A stretch of DNA of 64,000 nucleotides from Duganella fentianensis (GCF_009857835.1 NZ_WWCL01000001.1:868001-932000), one strand, 5' to 3'. Positions 47,954 to 57,368 are shown, counted from the first letter of the stretch. Numbers and translations are program-made. The notes: generated by a model not told the origin, from the sequence alone.

Positions 47954-47975
47954 CGATTAGGCGGATTCCTAATCG
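47954..47975. promoter_or_regulatory. 8-bp perfect inverted repeat
   Basis: CGATTAGG (47954-47961) and CCTAATCG (47968-47975) with a 6-bp spacer, 28 bp upstream of the small ORF start. An ATTCCTA direct repeat overlaps it. Possible operator for the small ORF. Confidence 0.4.
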
Positions 47976-48104
47976 GGTTTCAGTCTAGCAAGTGAAACGG
48001 TGCTCGATTTGATGTGCGTCAACCAACAGCTTTGTCTAGGACATTGCTTTCAAGCAGATATCACTGGCTTTCCCCCGTCCTGCACCATCCTGTAAAATCG
48101 GCCT

Positions 48105-48824
48105 ATGAGCAAACTATCCCTAGACCGCATCCTGCAATCGCAGGGTTTTGGCACCCGTAAATACTGCCGTTCGCTGATCGACGATGGCGAAGTCAGTATC
48201 GCCGGCGTGGTGCACGACAATTACAAAGAAACCATAGCAACGGATGGACTGGTCCTCACCATCTTCGAAGAAGAATGGGCCTACCGCGAACATCTGTATA
48301 TCGCGCTGTATAAACCTGCCAATTTCGAATGTTCGCGCAAGCCCAGCCACCATCCCGGCGTGCTGACGCTGCTGCCCGAGCAGTTCAGCTGGCGCGAACT
48401 GCAGCCAGTAGGCCGGCTTGACCACGATACGACCGGCATGCTGCTGATGTCCGACGATGGCCCATTTATCCATGCACAATCGTCGCCGAAGCGCCATGTT
48501 CCAAAAATCTATCAGGCCACGACGGCAGAGCCGGTAACGCCTGAACTGATAGAGCAGCTGAAATCCGGCGTGCAATTGCATGACGAACCGGCGCCACTGG
48601 CGGCCCAGCATTGCGTGCAGCGCGGCGAGCATCAGCTGGAAATCGTGCTCGAGCAGGGCAAATACCATCAGGTCAAACGCATGCTGGCTGCAGCCGGCAA
48701 CCATTGCAGCGCGCTGCACCGTTCGGCCATCGGCGGCCTGACGCTGGATGCGCTGGCGCTGGAAGAGGGCGAGTGGTGCTATCTGACGCCGGAGCAACTG
48801 GCTTTGCTGGTGCCTAGCGCATGA
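48105..48824 (+). CDS. rsuA: RsuA-family 16S rRNA pseudouridine synthase
   Basis: A 239-residue RsuA-type enzyme acting on 16S rRNA (U516 in E. coli). N-terminal S4 domain (about residues 3-45, RILQSQGFGTRKYCRSLI) and catalytic motif VGRLDHDTTGMLLMSDDG. GKYHQVKRM matches the family. It overlaps the following FAH gene by 4 bp (ATGA). RluE/RluF-type 23S activity cannot be excluded. Confidence 0.88.
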   Translation: MSKLSLDRILQSQGFGTRKYCRSLIDDGEVSIAGVVHDNYKETIATDGLVLTIFEEEWAYREHLYIALYKPANFECSRKPSHHPGVLTLLPEQFSWRELQPVGRLDHDTTGMLLMSDDGPFIHAQSSPKRHVPKIYQATTAEPVTPELIEQLKSGVQLHDEPAPLAAQHCVQRGEHQLEIVLEQGKYHQVKRMLAAAGNHCSALHRSAIGGLTLDALALEEGEWCYLTPEQLALLVPSA

Positions 48825-49807
48825 AACTGGCCACCCTGAACGACGGCACGCGCGATGGCCAGCTGATGGTGGTGTCGCGCGACCTGAAGACGGCGCAGCT
48901 GGCCGATGGCGTGGCACGCACGCTGCAGCGGGCGCTGGACGACTGGAGCTTTATTGCACCCCAGCTCGATGCCATCTATCAGGAACTGAATCAGGGCCGG
49001 GGCCGCCGCACGTTTGCGTTCGAGCCGGCGCGCTGCATGGCGCCGCTGCCTCGGGCGTTCCAATGGGCCGACGGTTCGGCCTATGTGCACCATGTGGAGC
49101 TGGTGCGCAAGGCGCGCGGGGCAGAACTGCCTGCAGCGTTCTGGGAAGACCCGCTCATGTATCAGGGCGGCAGCGATGATTTCATCGGACCCTGCGACGA
49201 CATCGCCCTCTTCCACGAAGAATGGGGCATCGATTTCGAAGCCGAAGTGGCCGTCATCACGGACGATGTGCCCATGGGCGCGACGCCTGATCAGGCGCAC
49301 CAGCGCATCCGCCTGCTGATGCTGGTCAACGACGTCTCGCTGCGCAATCTGATTCCGGAAGAGCTGGCCAAGGGCTTCGGTTTCGTCCAGTCCAAGCCGG
49401 CCACGAGTTTTTCGCCCGTGGCCGTAACGCCGGACGAATTGGGCGATGCGTGGAAAGGCGGCAAAGTCCACCTGCCGCTGCATTCCACCTGGAACGGCAA
49501 GCTGGTCGGCAAGCCACAGGCCGGGGTCGATATGGTGTTCAACTTCCCGCAACTGCTCGCCCATCTGGCCAAATCGCGCAATGTGCGCGCCGGGTCCATC
49601 ATCGGTTCGGGCACGGTGTCCAATACTGATGGCAAGCGCGGCTATTCCTGTATCGCCGAGCAGCGTTGCGTGGAGATGATCGCTGATGGCGTGGCTAGCA
49701 CGCCGTTCATGGCGTTTGGTGACACCATCCGTATCGAAATGTTCGATAGTGATGGCAAGTCCATCTTCGGTGCCATAGACCAGAAAGTCACCCAGGCAGG
49801 TGTTTGA
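48821..49807 (+). CDS. Fumarylacetoacetate hydrolase family protein
   Basis: A 328-residue FAH-superfamily enzyme. Metal ligands are expected in FHEEWGIDFEAEVAVI. Catalytic-region motifs include VNDVSLRN and GSGTVSN. It resembles bacterial fumarylacetoacetases and acylpyruvases; the substrate cannot be read out. Coupled to the RsuA gene by an ATGA overlap. No other tyrosine-catabolism gene is adjacent. Confidence 0.88.
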   Translation: MKLATLNDGTRDGQLMVVSRDLKTAQLADGVARTLQRALDDWSFIAPQLDAIYQELNQGRGRRTFAFEPARCMAPLPRAFQWADGSAYVHHVELVRKARGAELPAAFWEDPLMYQGGSDDFIGPCDDIALFHEEWGIDFEAEVAVITDDVPMGATPDQAHQRIRLLMLVNDVSLRNLIPEELAKGFGFVQSKPATSFSPVAVTPDELGDAWKGGKVHLPLHSTWNGKLVGKPQAGVDMVFNFPQLLAHLAKSRNVRAGSIIGSGTVSNTDGKRGYSCIAEQRCVEMIADGVASTPFMAFGDTIRIEMFDSDGKSIFGAIDQKVTQAGV

Positions 49808-49833
49808 AAGTTAAATTTCCAATAGGAAATACC

Positions 49834-49861
49834 GAGTAAGGCGGGAAAACCCGCCGTATTC
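49834..49861. other. Hairpin between the FAH gene and flhB
   Basis: GGCGGG/CCCGCC (49840-49845, 49850-49855) with a 4-nt loop and an imperfect outer stem. No T-tract follows on the plus strand, so it is not a clear terminator. Confidence 0.4.
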
Positions 49862-49946
49862 GGCTGATGGGCCGGCGCGCGCGAGCGGGATAATGGCACG
49901 ATCAACAGAGTTCCCTTAACCCCGACCCCCGCAGCAGGCAGGCACC

Positions 49947-51128
49947 ATGGCAGAAGATAGCGACGCCGAAAAGACCGAACCCGCGTCACAGAAGCGCCTC
50001 GAGCAGGCGCGTGAGGAAGGCGACGTTCCCCGAAGCCGGGAAGTGGCGACGTTTACCGTGCTGATGGCAGCCGGTGCCGGTCTGTGGATGACGGGTGAAG
50101 GGCTGATCCGTCAGCTCAGTTCGGCGCTGGTGTCGGGGCTGGCCCTGACACCGGAGCAAGTGTTCGATGCCGATGTGCTGATCAACCGCATCCTGGTCGA
50201 TCTGGTGCGCGTGCTGCTGGCCTGTCTGCCGCTGGGCGTGGCCGTGATGATCGTAGCGCTGGTGTCGCCCCTGCTGGTGGGCGGCTGGCTGTTCACCGGC
50301 AAGGCCGTGATGCCGAATTTCGGCAAACTCAATCCCATCAACGGTATCGGCAATATGTTCTCCACCAATGCGCTGGTGGAGCTGTTCAAGGCCGTGGCCA
50401 AGGCGCTGGTGGTCGGGCTGGTGGCCTGGCTGGTGGTGATGAAGCAGAAAGATGCCGTGATCGGGCTGGCCGTCGAGCCGCTCAAACTGGGCACCGCCCA
50501 TCTGCTGCATATGCTGGCCAGCAGCTTTTTGTTCATCGTCGGTGCGCTCGGCTTTATCGCCGCCATCGATGGTCCTTACCAGATGTGGCATTACGCCAAC
50601 AAGCTGAAGATGACCCGTCAGGAACTGATCCAGGAATCCAAGGAGTCGGACGGCAATCCCCAGATCAAGGCCAAGATTCGCCAGCTGCAGCGCGAGATGG
50701 CCAAACGCCGCATGATGGCCGATGTGCCGACCGCCGATGTGGTGGTCACCAACCCGACTCACTATGCGGTAGCGCTGAAGTACGACGACGGCATGCGCGG
50801 TGCGCCGCGCGTGGTGGCCAAGGGTACGGACGAAGTGGCGGCCAAGATCCGCGAGATCGCACGCGAGCACAAAGTGACCATGCTGGAAGCGCCGCCACTG
50901 GCCCGTGCGCTGTTCAAGCATACGGAAATCGGCGACGAAATTCCGGAAGCCTTGTACGCGGCAGTGGCCGAAGTGCTGGCCTATGTGTTCCAATTGCGTC
51001 TGTTCAGCAAAGGCAATGGCAACCGTCCTGAAGTACCGAAGAAACTCGAGGTGCCGCCAGAGCTGGACCCTCTGCACGTGAGCACGCTCAAGCAGCAAAC
51101 TGATACGAATAACGGAGCACCTGTATGA
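49947..51128 (+). CDS. flhB: Flagellar export protein FlhB
   Basis: A 393-residue inner-membrane component of the flagellar type III export gate. Four membrane helices (about residues 30-215) precede a cytoplasmic domain with the self-cleavage motif VVVTNPTHYAVALKYDDG. FlhB sets the switch from rod/hook to filament substrates. It overlaps flhA by 4 bp (ATGA) and begins the flagellar block. A TGGCACG upstream does not complete a sigma-54 site. Confidence 0.96.
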   Translation: MAEDSDAEKTEPASQKRLEQAREEGDVPRSREVATFTVLMAAGAGLWMTGEGLIRQLSSALVSGLALTPEQVFDADVLINRILVDLVRVLLACLPLGVAVMIVALVSPLLVGGWLFTGKAVMPNFGKLNPINGIGNMFSTNALVELFKAVAKALVVGLVAWLVVMKQKDAVIGLAVEPLKLGTAHLLHMLASSFLFIVGALGFIAAIDGPYQMWHYANKLKMTRQELIQESKESDGNPQIKAKIRQLQREMAKRRMMADVPTADVVVTNPTHYAVALKYDDGMRGAPRVVAKGTDEVAAKIREIAREHKVTMLEAPPLARALFKHTEIGDEIPEALYAAVAEVLAYVFQLRLFSKGNGNRPEVPKKLEVPPELDPLHVSTLKQQTDTNNGAPV

Positions 51129-53248
51129 ACGCCCTGAGCAACATCAAACTGCCGCCATGGTTGCAAGGCCTGGCCAATAGCCGTAACAAGAGCAGTCTGG
51201 CCGCGCCTATCCTGATCATCATGATGCTGGGCATGATGGTGCTGCCTCTGCCGGCCTTCATACTGGATTTGCTGTTCAGCTTTAACATCGCCCTGTCCGT
51301 AATCGTGCTGCTGACCAGTCTGTACACGGTCAAGCCGCTGGATTTCATGGCTTTCCCGACCATCCTGCTGGTATCGACCATGTTGCGTCTGTCGCTGAAC
51401 GTGGCCTCGACCCGCGTGGTGCTGACCCAGGGCCATACCGGTGCCGATGCGGCCGGTAAGGTGATCGAAGCATTCGGCCACTTCCTGATCGGCGGTAACT
51501 ACACGGTCGGTATCGTGGTGTTCATTATTCTGACCATCATCAACTTCACCGTGGTCACCAAAGGTGCGGGCCGTATTGCCGAGGTGGGCGCCCGTTTCGC
51601 ACTGGACGCGATGCCCGGTAAGCAGATGGCGATCGACGCCGACCTGAATGCCGGCCTGATCGGCGAAGCGGAAGCGCGCAAGCGCCGTAGCGAAGTGGCG
51701 CAGGAAGCCGAATTCTACGGCGCCATGGACGGTGCCAGTAAATATGTACGCGGCGATGCCGTGGCCGGTATTCTGGTGACGGTGATTAACGTGGTGGGCG
51801 GCCTGCTGGTGGGCTTGCTGCAGCACGATATGCTGTTCGCCGACGCGATCAAGAACTACACTCTGCTGGCCATCGGTGACGGTCTGGTGGCACAGATTCC
51901 ATCGCTGGTGATTTCGACGGCAGCCGGTATCGTGGTGTCGCGCGTGGCCAGCGAGCAGGATATCGGTACCCAGGTGGTAGGCCAGCTGTTTGCCAAGCCG
52001 CAGGTGCTGTATATCACGGCCGCCATCATCGGCGGCATGGGCCTGATTCCGGGTATGCCGAATCTGGTGTTCCTGCTGCTGGCCGCTGTACTGGGCGGTT
52101 CGGCCTATCTGCTGACGCGCAAGGAAGAATCCACCAAGGCGGAAGAGGTGGCGGCGGCCGAAGCAGCTGCGGCGGCACCGGCCACGGCGCCCGAGCAGGA
52201 AGAAGCCAGCTGGCAGGACATCATGCCGGTCGATACGCTGGGGCTGGAAGTGGGCTACCGCCTGATTCCGCTGGTTGACAAGACGCAGGGTGGCGAGCTG
52301 CTCAAGCGCATCAAAGGCATCCGCAAGAAGTTTGCCCAGGAAGTGGGCTTCCTCGCGCCACCTGTGCACATCCGCGACAATCTGGAACTCAAGCCTTCGG
52401 CCTACCGTATCGCGCTCAAAGGGGTGGAAGTGGGTACGGGCGAAGCCTATAACGGCCAGTTCCTGGCGATTAATCCCGGCATGGCCAGCGGCACCTTGCC
52501 CGGCATGGCCACCAGCGATCCGGCCTTCGGCCTGCCCGCTACGTGGATCGATGCCAGCCTGCGCGATCAGGCCCAGAGCATGGGCTATACGGTGGTTGAT
52601 GCGGGCACCGTGGTGGCCACCCACCTGAACCATCTGATTACTACTCACGCTTCCGAGCTGCTGGGCCGTGCTGAAGTGCAGGCGCTGCTCGACCATCTGG
52701 GCAAGGATGCGCCCAAGCTGGTGGAAGATCTGGTGCCGAAAACGGTGTCGCTGTCGACGCTGCAGAAAGTGCTGCAGAATCTGCTGGTGGAAGGCGTGCA
52801 TATCCGCGATATGCGTTCGATTATCGAAACGCTGGCCGAGCATGCCGGCAATACGCAGGATCCGAACGACCTGACGGCGCTGGTGCGGATTGCACTGGGT
52901 CGTGCCATCGTGCAGCAGCTGTTCCCCGGTGCTAACGAATTGTCGGTGATGACGCTGGATAACCGGCTGGAACGCTTGCTGATGCAGGCGCTGGCCGCCA
53001 GCGGTCCGGATGGTGCCGGCATCGAACCGGGGCTGGCCGATACCATCGCCCAGCAAGCCCAGCAGGCTACGGCCCAGCAGGAAGCGCTGGGGCTGACGCC
53101 GGTACTGCTGGTGCCTGGCCCGCTGCGGGCGCTGCTGTCGCGCTTCCTGCGCCGTTCGCTGCCGCAGCTGAAAGTGCTGTCGCATGCCGAAGTGCCGGAA
53201 TCGAAAACCATACGTGTGACCGCGCTGGTAGGTCAGCAGCCCGCCTAA
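51125..53248 (+). CDS. flhA: Flagellar export protein FlhA
   Basis: A 707-residue export gate protein with about eight membrane helices (first ~330 residues), then a soluble cytoplasmic domain that docks chaperone-substrate complexes. Conserved segments include LLVSTMLRLSLNVASTRVVL and FVVTKGAGRIAEVGARF-like sequence around residue 140. The linker is Ala/Glu-rich (about 335-360). Two tandem hairpins and an Rpn-type nuclease gene follow it. Confidence 0.96.
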   Translation: MNALSNIKLPPWLQGLANSRNKSSLAAPILIIMMLGMMVLPLPAFILDLLFSFNIALSVIVLLTSLYTVKPLDFMAFPTILLVSTMLRLSLNVASTRVVLTQGHTGADAAGKVIEAFGHFLIGGNYTVGIVVFIILTIINFTVVTKGAGRIAEVGARFALDAMPGKQMAIDADLNAGLIGEAEARKRRSEVAQEAEFYGAMDGASKYVRGDAVAGILVTVINVVGGLLVGLLQHDMLFADAIKNYTLLAIGDGLVAQIPSLVISTAAGIVVSRVASEQDIGTQVVGQLFAKPQVLYITAAIIGGMGLIPGMPNLVFLLLAAVLGGSAYLLTRKEESTKAEEVAAAEAAAAAPATAPEQEEASWQDIMPVDTLGLEVGYRLIPLVDKTQGGELLKRIKGIRKKFAQEVGFLAPPVHIRDNLELKPSAYRIALKGVEVGTGEAYNGQFLAINPGMASGTLPGMATSDPAFGLPATWIDASLRDQAQSMGYTVVDAGTVVATHLNHLITTHASELLGRAEVQALLDHLGKDAPKLVEDLVPKTVSLSTLQKVLQNLLVEGVHIRDMRSIIETLAEHAGNTQDPNDLTALVRIALGRAIVQQLFPGANELSVMTLDNRLERLLMQALAASGPDGAGIEPGLADTIAQQAQQATAQQEALGLTPVLLVPGPLRALLSRFLRRSLPQLKVLSHAEVPESKTIRVTALVGQQPA

Positions 53249-53260
53249 TCAGCAGCATGT

Positions 53261-53284
53261 GACTGGCACGCTATTGCGCCAGTC
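53261..53284. other. Hairpin after flhA
   Basis: GACTGGC (53261-53267) and GCCAGTC (53278-53284) form a 7-bp stem with 10-nt loop. No T-tract. Confidence 0.5.
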
Positions 53285-53294
53285 GCAGTACAGG

Positions 53295-53324
53295 CCATGC
53301 AGGCAGCCTAGACTGCCTGCATGG
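53295..53324. repeat. 12-bp perfect inverted repeat covering a start codon
   Basis: CCATGCAGGCAG (53295-53306) and CTGCCTGCATGG (53313-53324) are perfect inverted repeats with a 6-nt loop. The predicted start codon of the Rpn-type nuclease gene (53321-53323) lies inside the right arm, so translation could be blocked by the hairpin. Confidence 0.85.
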
Positions 53325-54241
53325 ACGATGACTATGATAGCCCTTGGAAGGAAGTGCTGGTCCACTATCTGCCGGACTTTATGGCCTTCTATTTTCCGCG
53401 TGCCCATGCCGCCATCGACTGGACGCGGCCGTTCAGCTTCCTTGATCAGGAACTGGCCGCCCTTACAGTTGGTGCGGCGTCGGGTAGACGGATGCTGGAT
53501 AAACTGGTCCGCGTAGCCCGAGCCGACGGTGCCGAGCAGAGCTTGCTGCTGCATGTGGAACTACAGGGCTGGCGTGACGCTGCCTTTGCCGAGCGCATGT
53601 TCATCTACCATTATCGGGTGTATGACCGCTATCGCCAGCCGGTGGCCAGTATGGCTTTGCTGCTGGATGATAGCTGGCGCTGGCGTCCCGCGCACTTTGG
53701 CTATCAGGTACTGGATAGCCGCTTGCAGCTGGATTTTCCGGTGGTGAAGCTGCGCGATTTCGAGGCGCACATGGAGCGGTTGTGCAGCGATCCGAATCCG
53801 TTTGCGCTGGTCACGCTGGCCCATCTGCATGCGCGCCGGACGCGGCGCGATGCGTTTCAGCGGCGCCATGCGAAATGGCATCTGACCAAGCTACTGTTGC
53901 AGCGCGACTGGGATAGGCAGCGTATCATCGATCTGTATCGCACCATAGACTGGCTGCTGCGGCTGCCAGCCAGCCTGGAAAGCCGGGTGCGGCGTGGCAT
54001 ACATCTGATAAGGGAGGGTACCGACATGGCATACCTATCTTCTCTCGAGCGTTACGGTCTGGAGCAAGGCTTACAGCAAGGACAGGCCGCGCAGTTGCTG
54101 GACATACTGGAGTTGCGTTTCGGTACTTTGCCTGAGGCCGTACGCAACCGTGTAGCGACGGCAGAATCTGCCCAGTTACGGCGCTGGGCGCGCAACTTTG
54201 TTTTTGCCGAGCGGCTGGAACAGGTATTTGCCGCGGAATAG
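53321..54241 (+). CDS. Rpn-type PD-(D/E)XK nuclease-like protein
   Basis: A 306-residue protein of the Rpn/transposase-related family. The (E)xQ part of the PD-(D/E)XK core is in LLHVELQGWRD; the C-terminus (about 245-306, QAAQLLDILELRFGTLPE) fits a DUF4351-like helical domain. Rpn proteins promote RecA-independent recombination in E. coli. It interrupts the flhA-flhF order and has no flagellar role in known families, so it looks like a lineage-specific insertion. The start codon sits in a perfect inverted repeat; there is no clear ribosome site. Confidence 0.8.
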   Translation: MDDDYDSPWKEVLVHYLPDFMAFYFPRAHAAIDWTRPFSFLDQELAALTVGAASGRRMLDKLVRVARADGAEQSLLLHVELQGWRDAAFAERMFIYHYRVYDRYRQPVASMALLLDDSWRWRPAHFGYQVLDSRLQLDFPVVKLRDFEAHMERLCSDPNPFALVTLAHLHARRTRRDAFQRRHAKWHLTKLLLQRDWDRQRIIDLYRTIDWLLRLPASLESRVRRGIHLIREGTDMAYLSSLERYGLEQGLQQGQAAQLLDILELRFGTLPEAVRNRVATAESAQLRRWARNFVFAERLEQVFAAE

Positions 54242-54390
54242 GCGGCTGGGGCTGCATAGGGGAAATACGGCCGAATTGTCCTCTTGTTCATCGGATCGTT
54301 TCCGGAGTGCATCGTCAATAATGGCACTGTACGAGGAAAAGTCGTCTCACCCAGAAGACGCTACTCGCCCCAGAATGCAGAGAGCCGGCC

Positions 54391-55782
54391 ATGAACGTCA
54401 AAAAATTTACCGCCCCGACCTCCCGTGAAGCGCTGCGCAAAGTGCGCGAAGCCTTGGGCCCGGATGCCGTCATCCTGTCCAACCGTCAGGCCGACGGTGA
54501 AATCGAGATCCTCGCGCTGGCGAACGAAGACGCCGCCTCGCTGGCCATGCCGGCTCCCCATTCGCCTATGGCCGAACCGCCACCGATGCTGGACCTGCCT
54601 AGCGCTGCACCGGTAGCACGCGCCGAAGCGCCACGCGCTGCCGCACCAGCACCGCGTGCTCCTGCCGCCGCACCACGCCGCCCTGCAGCACCTGTTGCCG
54701 CTGCTGCGCCAGCCTACGCTAGTGCACCGGCTGCTGCCCCCGCTGCTGCAGCCATGAGCGCCGACCAGATCAACGCCATGGTGGCTGCCGCTGTAGCCAG
54801 CGCCAAGGAATCGGCCGCTGCCGAAATGATGGGCATGATGAATGAAATCCGCGCCATGCGCGGCATGATGGAAACCCAGCTGGCGGAAATCTCGTGGGGT
54901 GCCACCCAGTCGCGCGAACCACAGAAAACTGCCGTACTGCGCGAAATGCTCGCCGCCGGCTTCTCGGCCAGCCTGGCCCGCTACCTGATAGAAAAACTGC
55001 CAGCCAACCGCGATGCGGCCGATAGCATGCGCTGGATTAAATCGGTACTGAGCCGCAATCTGTCGGTGATGTCCAACGAAGATGCACTGCTCGATCAGGG
55101 CGGTGTGTTCGCGCTGGTCGGTCCTACCGGCGTCGGCAAGACCACCAGCACGGCCAAGCTGGCCGCCCGCTGCGTGATGCGCCACGGCCCGGACAAGCTG
55201 GCCCTGATCACCACCGATGCCTACCGTATCGGTGCGCACGAACAGCTGCGCATCTACGGCAAAATCCTGGGCGTGATGGTGCATTCGGTGAAAGACGAAG
55301 CCGACCTGCGCATCGCCCTGAAAGAACTGAAAAACAAGCACACCGTGCTGATCGATACCGTCGGTGTGAGCCAGCGCGACCAGATGGTGACGGAGCAGGT
55401 ATCGATGCTGCAAGGCGCCGGTGCCAACGTCAAACGCCTGCTGTGCCTGAACGCCACGGCCACCCAGGAAACCCTGAACGAAGTGGTGCGCGCCTACCAG
55501 GGCAGCGGTCTGGCCGGCTGCATCATGACTAAACTGGACGAAGCGGCTGCCATCGGCAATGTGCTGGACGTGGTGATCCGCCAGAAGCTCAACCTGTTCT
55601 ATGTGTCGAACGGCCAGCGCGTGCCGGAAGACCTGCATCTGGCTGATCCGGCTTATCTGATCGACCGTGCTTTCAAACTCAAGCGCGATGCGGCCGCCAG
55701 CCAGTTCCTCGATGCCGAGCTGCCGCTGGTAATGGGCGCCGGCACCAGCGATTCCGCACTGCGCGAGGTGCACCTTGGCTAA
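54391..55782 (+). CDS. flhF: Flagellar GTPase FlhF
   Basis: A 463-residue SRP-type GTPase that places flagella, often at the pole. N-terminal basic domain (about 1-50), Ala/Pro-rich linker (about 55-125), then NG domain with G1 motif VGPTGVGKTTSTAKLAARC (about residue 245), ALITTDAYRIGAHEQLRIYG and TKLDEAAAIGN. It overlaps fleN by 8 bp. The presence of flhF and fleN suggests polar flagellation control. Confidence 0.95.
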   Translation: MNVKKFTAPTSREALRKVREALGPDAVILSNRQADGEIEILALANEDAASLAMPAPHSPMAEPPPMLDLPSAAPVARAEAPRAAAPAPRAPAAAPRRPAAPVAAAAPAYASAPAAAPAAAAMSADQINAMVAAAVASAKESAAAEMMGMMNEIRAMRGMMETQLAEISWGATQSREPQKTAVLREMLAAGFSASLARYLIEKLPANRDAADSMRWIKSVLSRNLSVMSNEDALLDQGGVFALVGPTGVGKTTSTAKLAARCVMRHGPDKLALITTDAYRIGAHEQLRIYGKILGVMVHSVKDEADLRIALKELKNKHTVLIDTVGVSQRDQMVTEQVSMLQGAGANVKRLLCLNATATQETLNEVVRAYQGSGLAGCIMTKLDEAAAIGNVLDVVIRQKLNLFYVSNGQRVPEDLHLADPAYLIDRAFKLKRDAAASQFLDAELPLVMGAGTSDSALREVHLG

Positions 55783-56572
55783 TTTCGATTTCGATCAGGC
55801 CGAAGGCCTGCGCCGCATGCTGGCGGGGCCCAAGCCCCGTATCGTTACCTTCCTGTCTGCTTCGCCAGCGGACGACAAAGCCGCCATGCTGGTCAATCTC
55901 GGTGCTTCGCTGGCCCGTGCCGGCAACGACGTGCTGCTGATGGATGCCTGCGCCAGCGCCCATGGCGTGGCCAGCCGTCTGGGCGTCGATAGCGGCGCCA
56001 GCCTGCTCAACGTGGCACGGCAGGAATGTGCGCTCGATCAGGTTATCCATCAGGTACCGCAGGGTTTTGCTGTCGCGTCGATGACGCGCGGCCAGCCACG
56101 CAGCGGCCCGGACGAGACGCGCCGTCTGGCCAAAGCCTTCGACGTACTGGTGAAACAGACGGGCATCGTGATCGTCGATGGCGAATTCGATGCCCACGGC
56201 TTCCCGCTGCCCGTCATGGATAGCTCGGAAATTGTGGTGCAAGTGGGAAAAAGTGCTGCCTCGATCACGGCCGCATACAGTATGATCAAGCGTCTGAATC
56301 AGGAACTGGGCCGTCGTCCGTTCGGAATTCTGGTCACCGGGGCTTCCGAAGCGGAAGCAAAGGTGGTATACGATAACATGGCACAGGCTGCTAGCCGTTA
56401 TCTGGCAGTCAACCTGATTTCCATGGGCTCGGTCCCGGCGGATGAATACCTGCAACGCGCAGCACGCTTGGGGCGTGCCGTGGTCGATGCGTTTCCGCTG
56501 GCCGGTGCTTCCGTGGCGTTCCGCCAGCTGGCCGGACGGTTTGCCATGGCGGCAAGCCCGGCCTGGCGCTAG
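55775..56572 (+). CDS. fleN: Degenerate FleN/FlhG (MinD/ParA-like)
   Basis: A 265-residue MinD-like protein that would control flagellar number with FlhF. The start is TTG at 55775 after GAGGTG. The usual P-loop (KGGVGKT-type) is replaced by SASPADDKAAM (residues 28-38), keeping one Lys (K35); the Asp-rich Walker A' is LLMDACASAHG. ATP binding is therefore doubtful. The remaining fold is recognisable, with QVGKSAASITAAY and SMGSVPADEYLQRAA. It lies in the flhF-fleN-fliA order, which supports the assignment. Confidence 0.85.
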   Translation: MANFDFDQAEGLRRMLAGPKPRIVTFLSASPADDKAAMLVNLGASLARAGNDVLLMDACASAHGVASRLGVDSGASLLNVARQECALDQVIHQVPQGFAVASMTRGQPRSGPDETRRLAKAFDVLVKQTGIVIVDGEFDAHGFPLPVMDSSEIVVQVGKSAASITAAYSMIKRLNQELGRRPFGILVTGASEAEAKVVYDNMAQAASRYLAVNLISMGSVPADEYLQRAARLGRAVVDAFPLAGASVAFRQLAGRFAMAASPAWR

Positions 56573-56636
56573 GTCCGGCACGACGAGTGAACTAGTACGG
56601 TTGCAGACACGTACTCAATGACGATAAAAATAGTTT

Positions 56637-57368
56637 ATGTACACGGTTAAAGGGAAAGCGGACAAGAATTCTTTACTGACGGAGCATATGCCGTTGGTCA
56701 AGCGCTTGGCCCATCACATGAAGGCGAAACTGCCCCCCAGCGTCGAAGTCGACGATCTGGTGCAGGCCGGTATGATCGGTCTGCTGGACGCCATCAGCCG
56801 GTACGAAGATAGCCATGGCGCCCAGTTCGAAACCTATGCCGTGCTGCGCATCCGCGGCGCCATGCTGGACGAGCTGCGCAATAGCGACTGGCTGCCCCGT
56901 TCCATGCGCCAGAACATGCGCAAGATCGAAGCGGCCATGAGCACGCTGCAGCAGCGTCTGGGCCACCCGCCGACCGAATCGGAGGTGGCGAAAATGCTCA
57001 AGCTGTCGCTGGCCGACTATCAGGAAATGCTGTCCGATGGCGGCGGCCACCAGCTGGTCTACTACGAAGATTTTCACGACGACGATGGCAACGATAGCTT
57101 CCTCGACCGCTATTGCTCGGATGAAGAAAGCGATCCGCTGCGCGCACTGCTGGACGGCGACTTCCGCCAGGCCGTGATCGACGCCATCGATGCACTGCCG
57201 CCGCGCGAAAAGATTCTGATGGGGCTGTACTATGAAGAGGAGCTCAACTTGAAAGAAATCGGCGCCGTGATGGGCGTGTCGGAATCACGCGTATCGCAAT
57301 TGCATACGCAAGCAGTGGCACGTCTGCGTGCTTCGCTGCGGGAGCGGTCATGGACTGGGCCAGCGTAG
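56637..57368 (+). CDS. fliA: RNA polymerase sigma-28 factor FliA
   Basis: A 243-residue sigma factor for late flagellar genes. Region 2 has MPLVKRLAHHMKAKLPPSVE and the DDLVQAGMIGLLDAISRYE segment; region 4 has LYYEEELNLKEIGAVMGVSE. A sigma-28 promoter for flgM is present in the window (59858-59884). The anti-sigma factor FlgM is encoded at 59496-59810. It overlaps motC by 19 bp. Confidence 0.96.
   Translation: MYTVKGKADKNSLLTEHMPLVKRLAHHMKAKLPPSVEVDDLVQAGMIGLLDAISRYEDSHGAQFETYAVLRIRGAMLDELRNSDWLPRSMRQNMRKIEAAMSTLQQRLGHPPTESEVAKMLKLSLADYQEMLSDGGGHQLVYYEDFHDDDGNDSFLDRYCSDEESDPLRALLDGDFRQAVIDAIDALPPREKILMGLYYEEELNLKEIGAVMGVSESRVSQLHTQAVARLRASLRERSWTGPA

Noticed and set aside
49880..49910. Sigma-54 promoter before flhB
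   Set aside because: TGGCACG is present but the required GC at the -12 position is missing.
50981..53185. 734-codon open frame antisense to flhA
   Set aside because: Shadow of flhA; His/Gln/Arg-rich composition typical of antisense frames.
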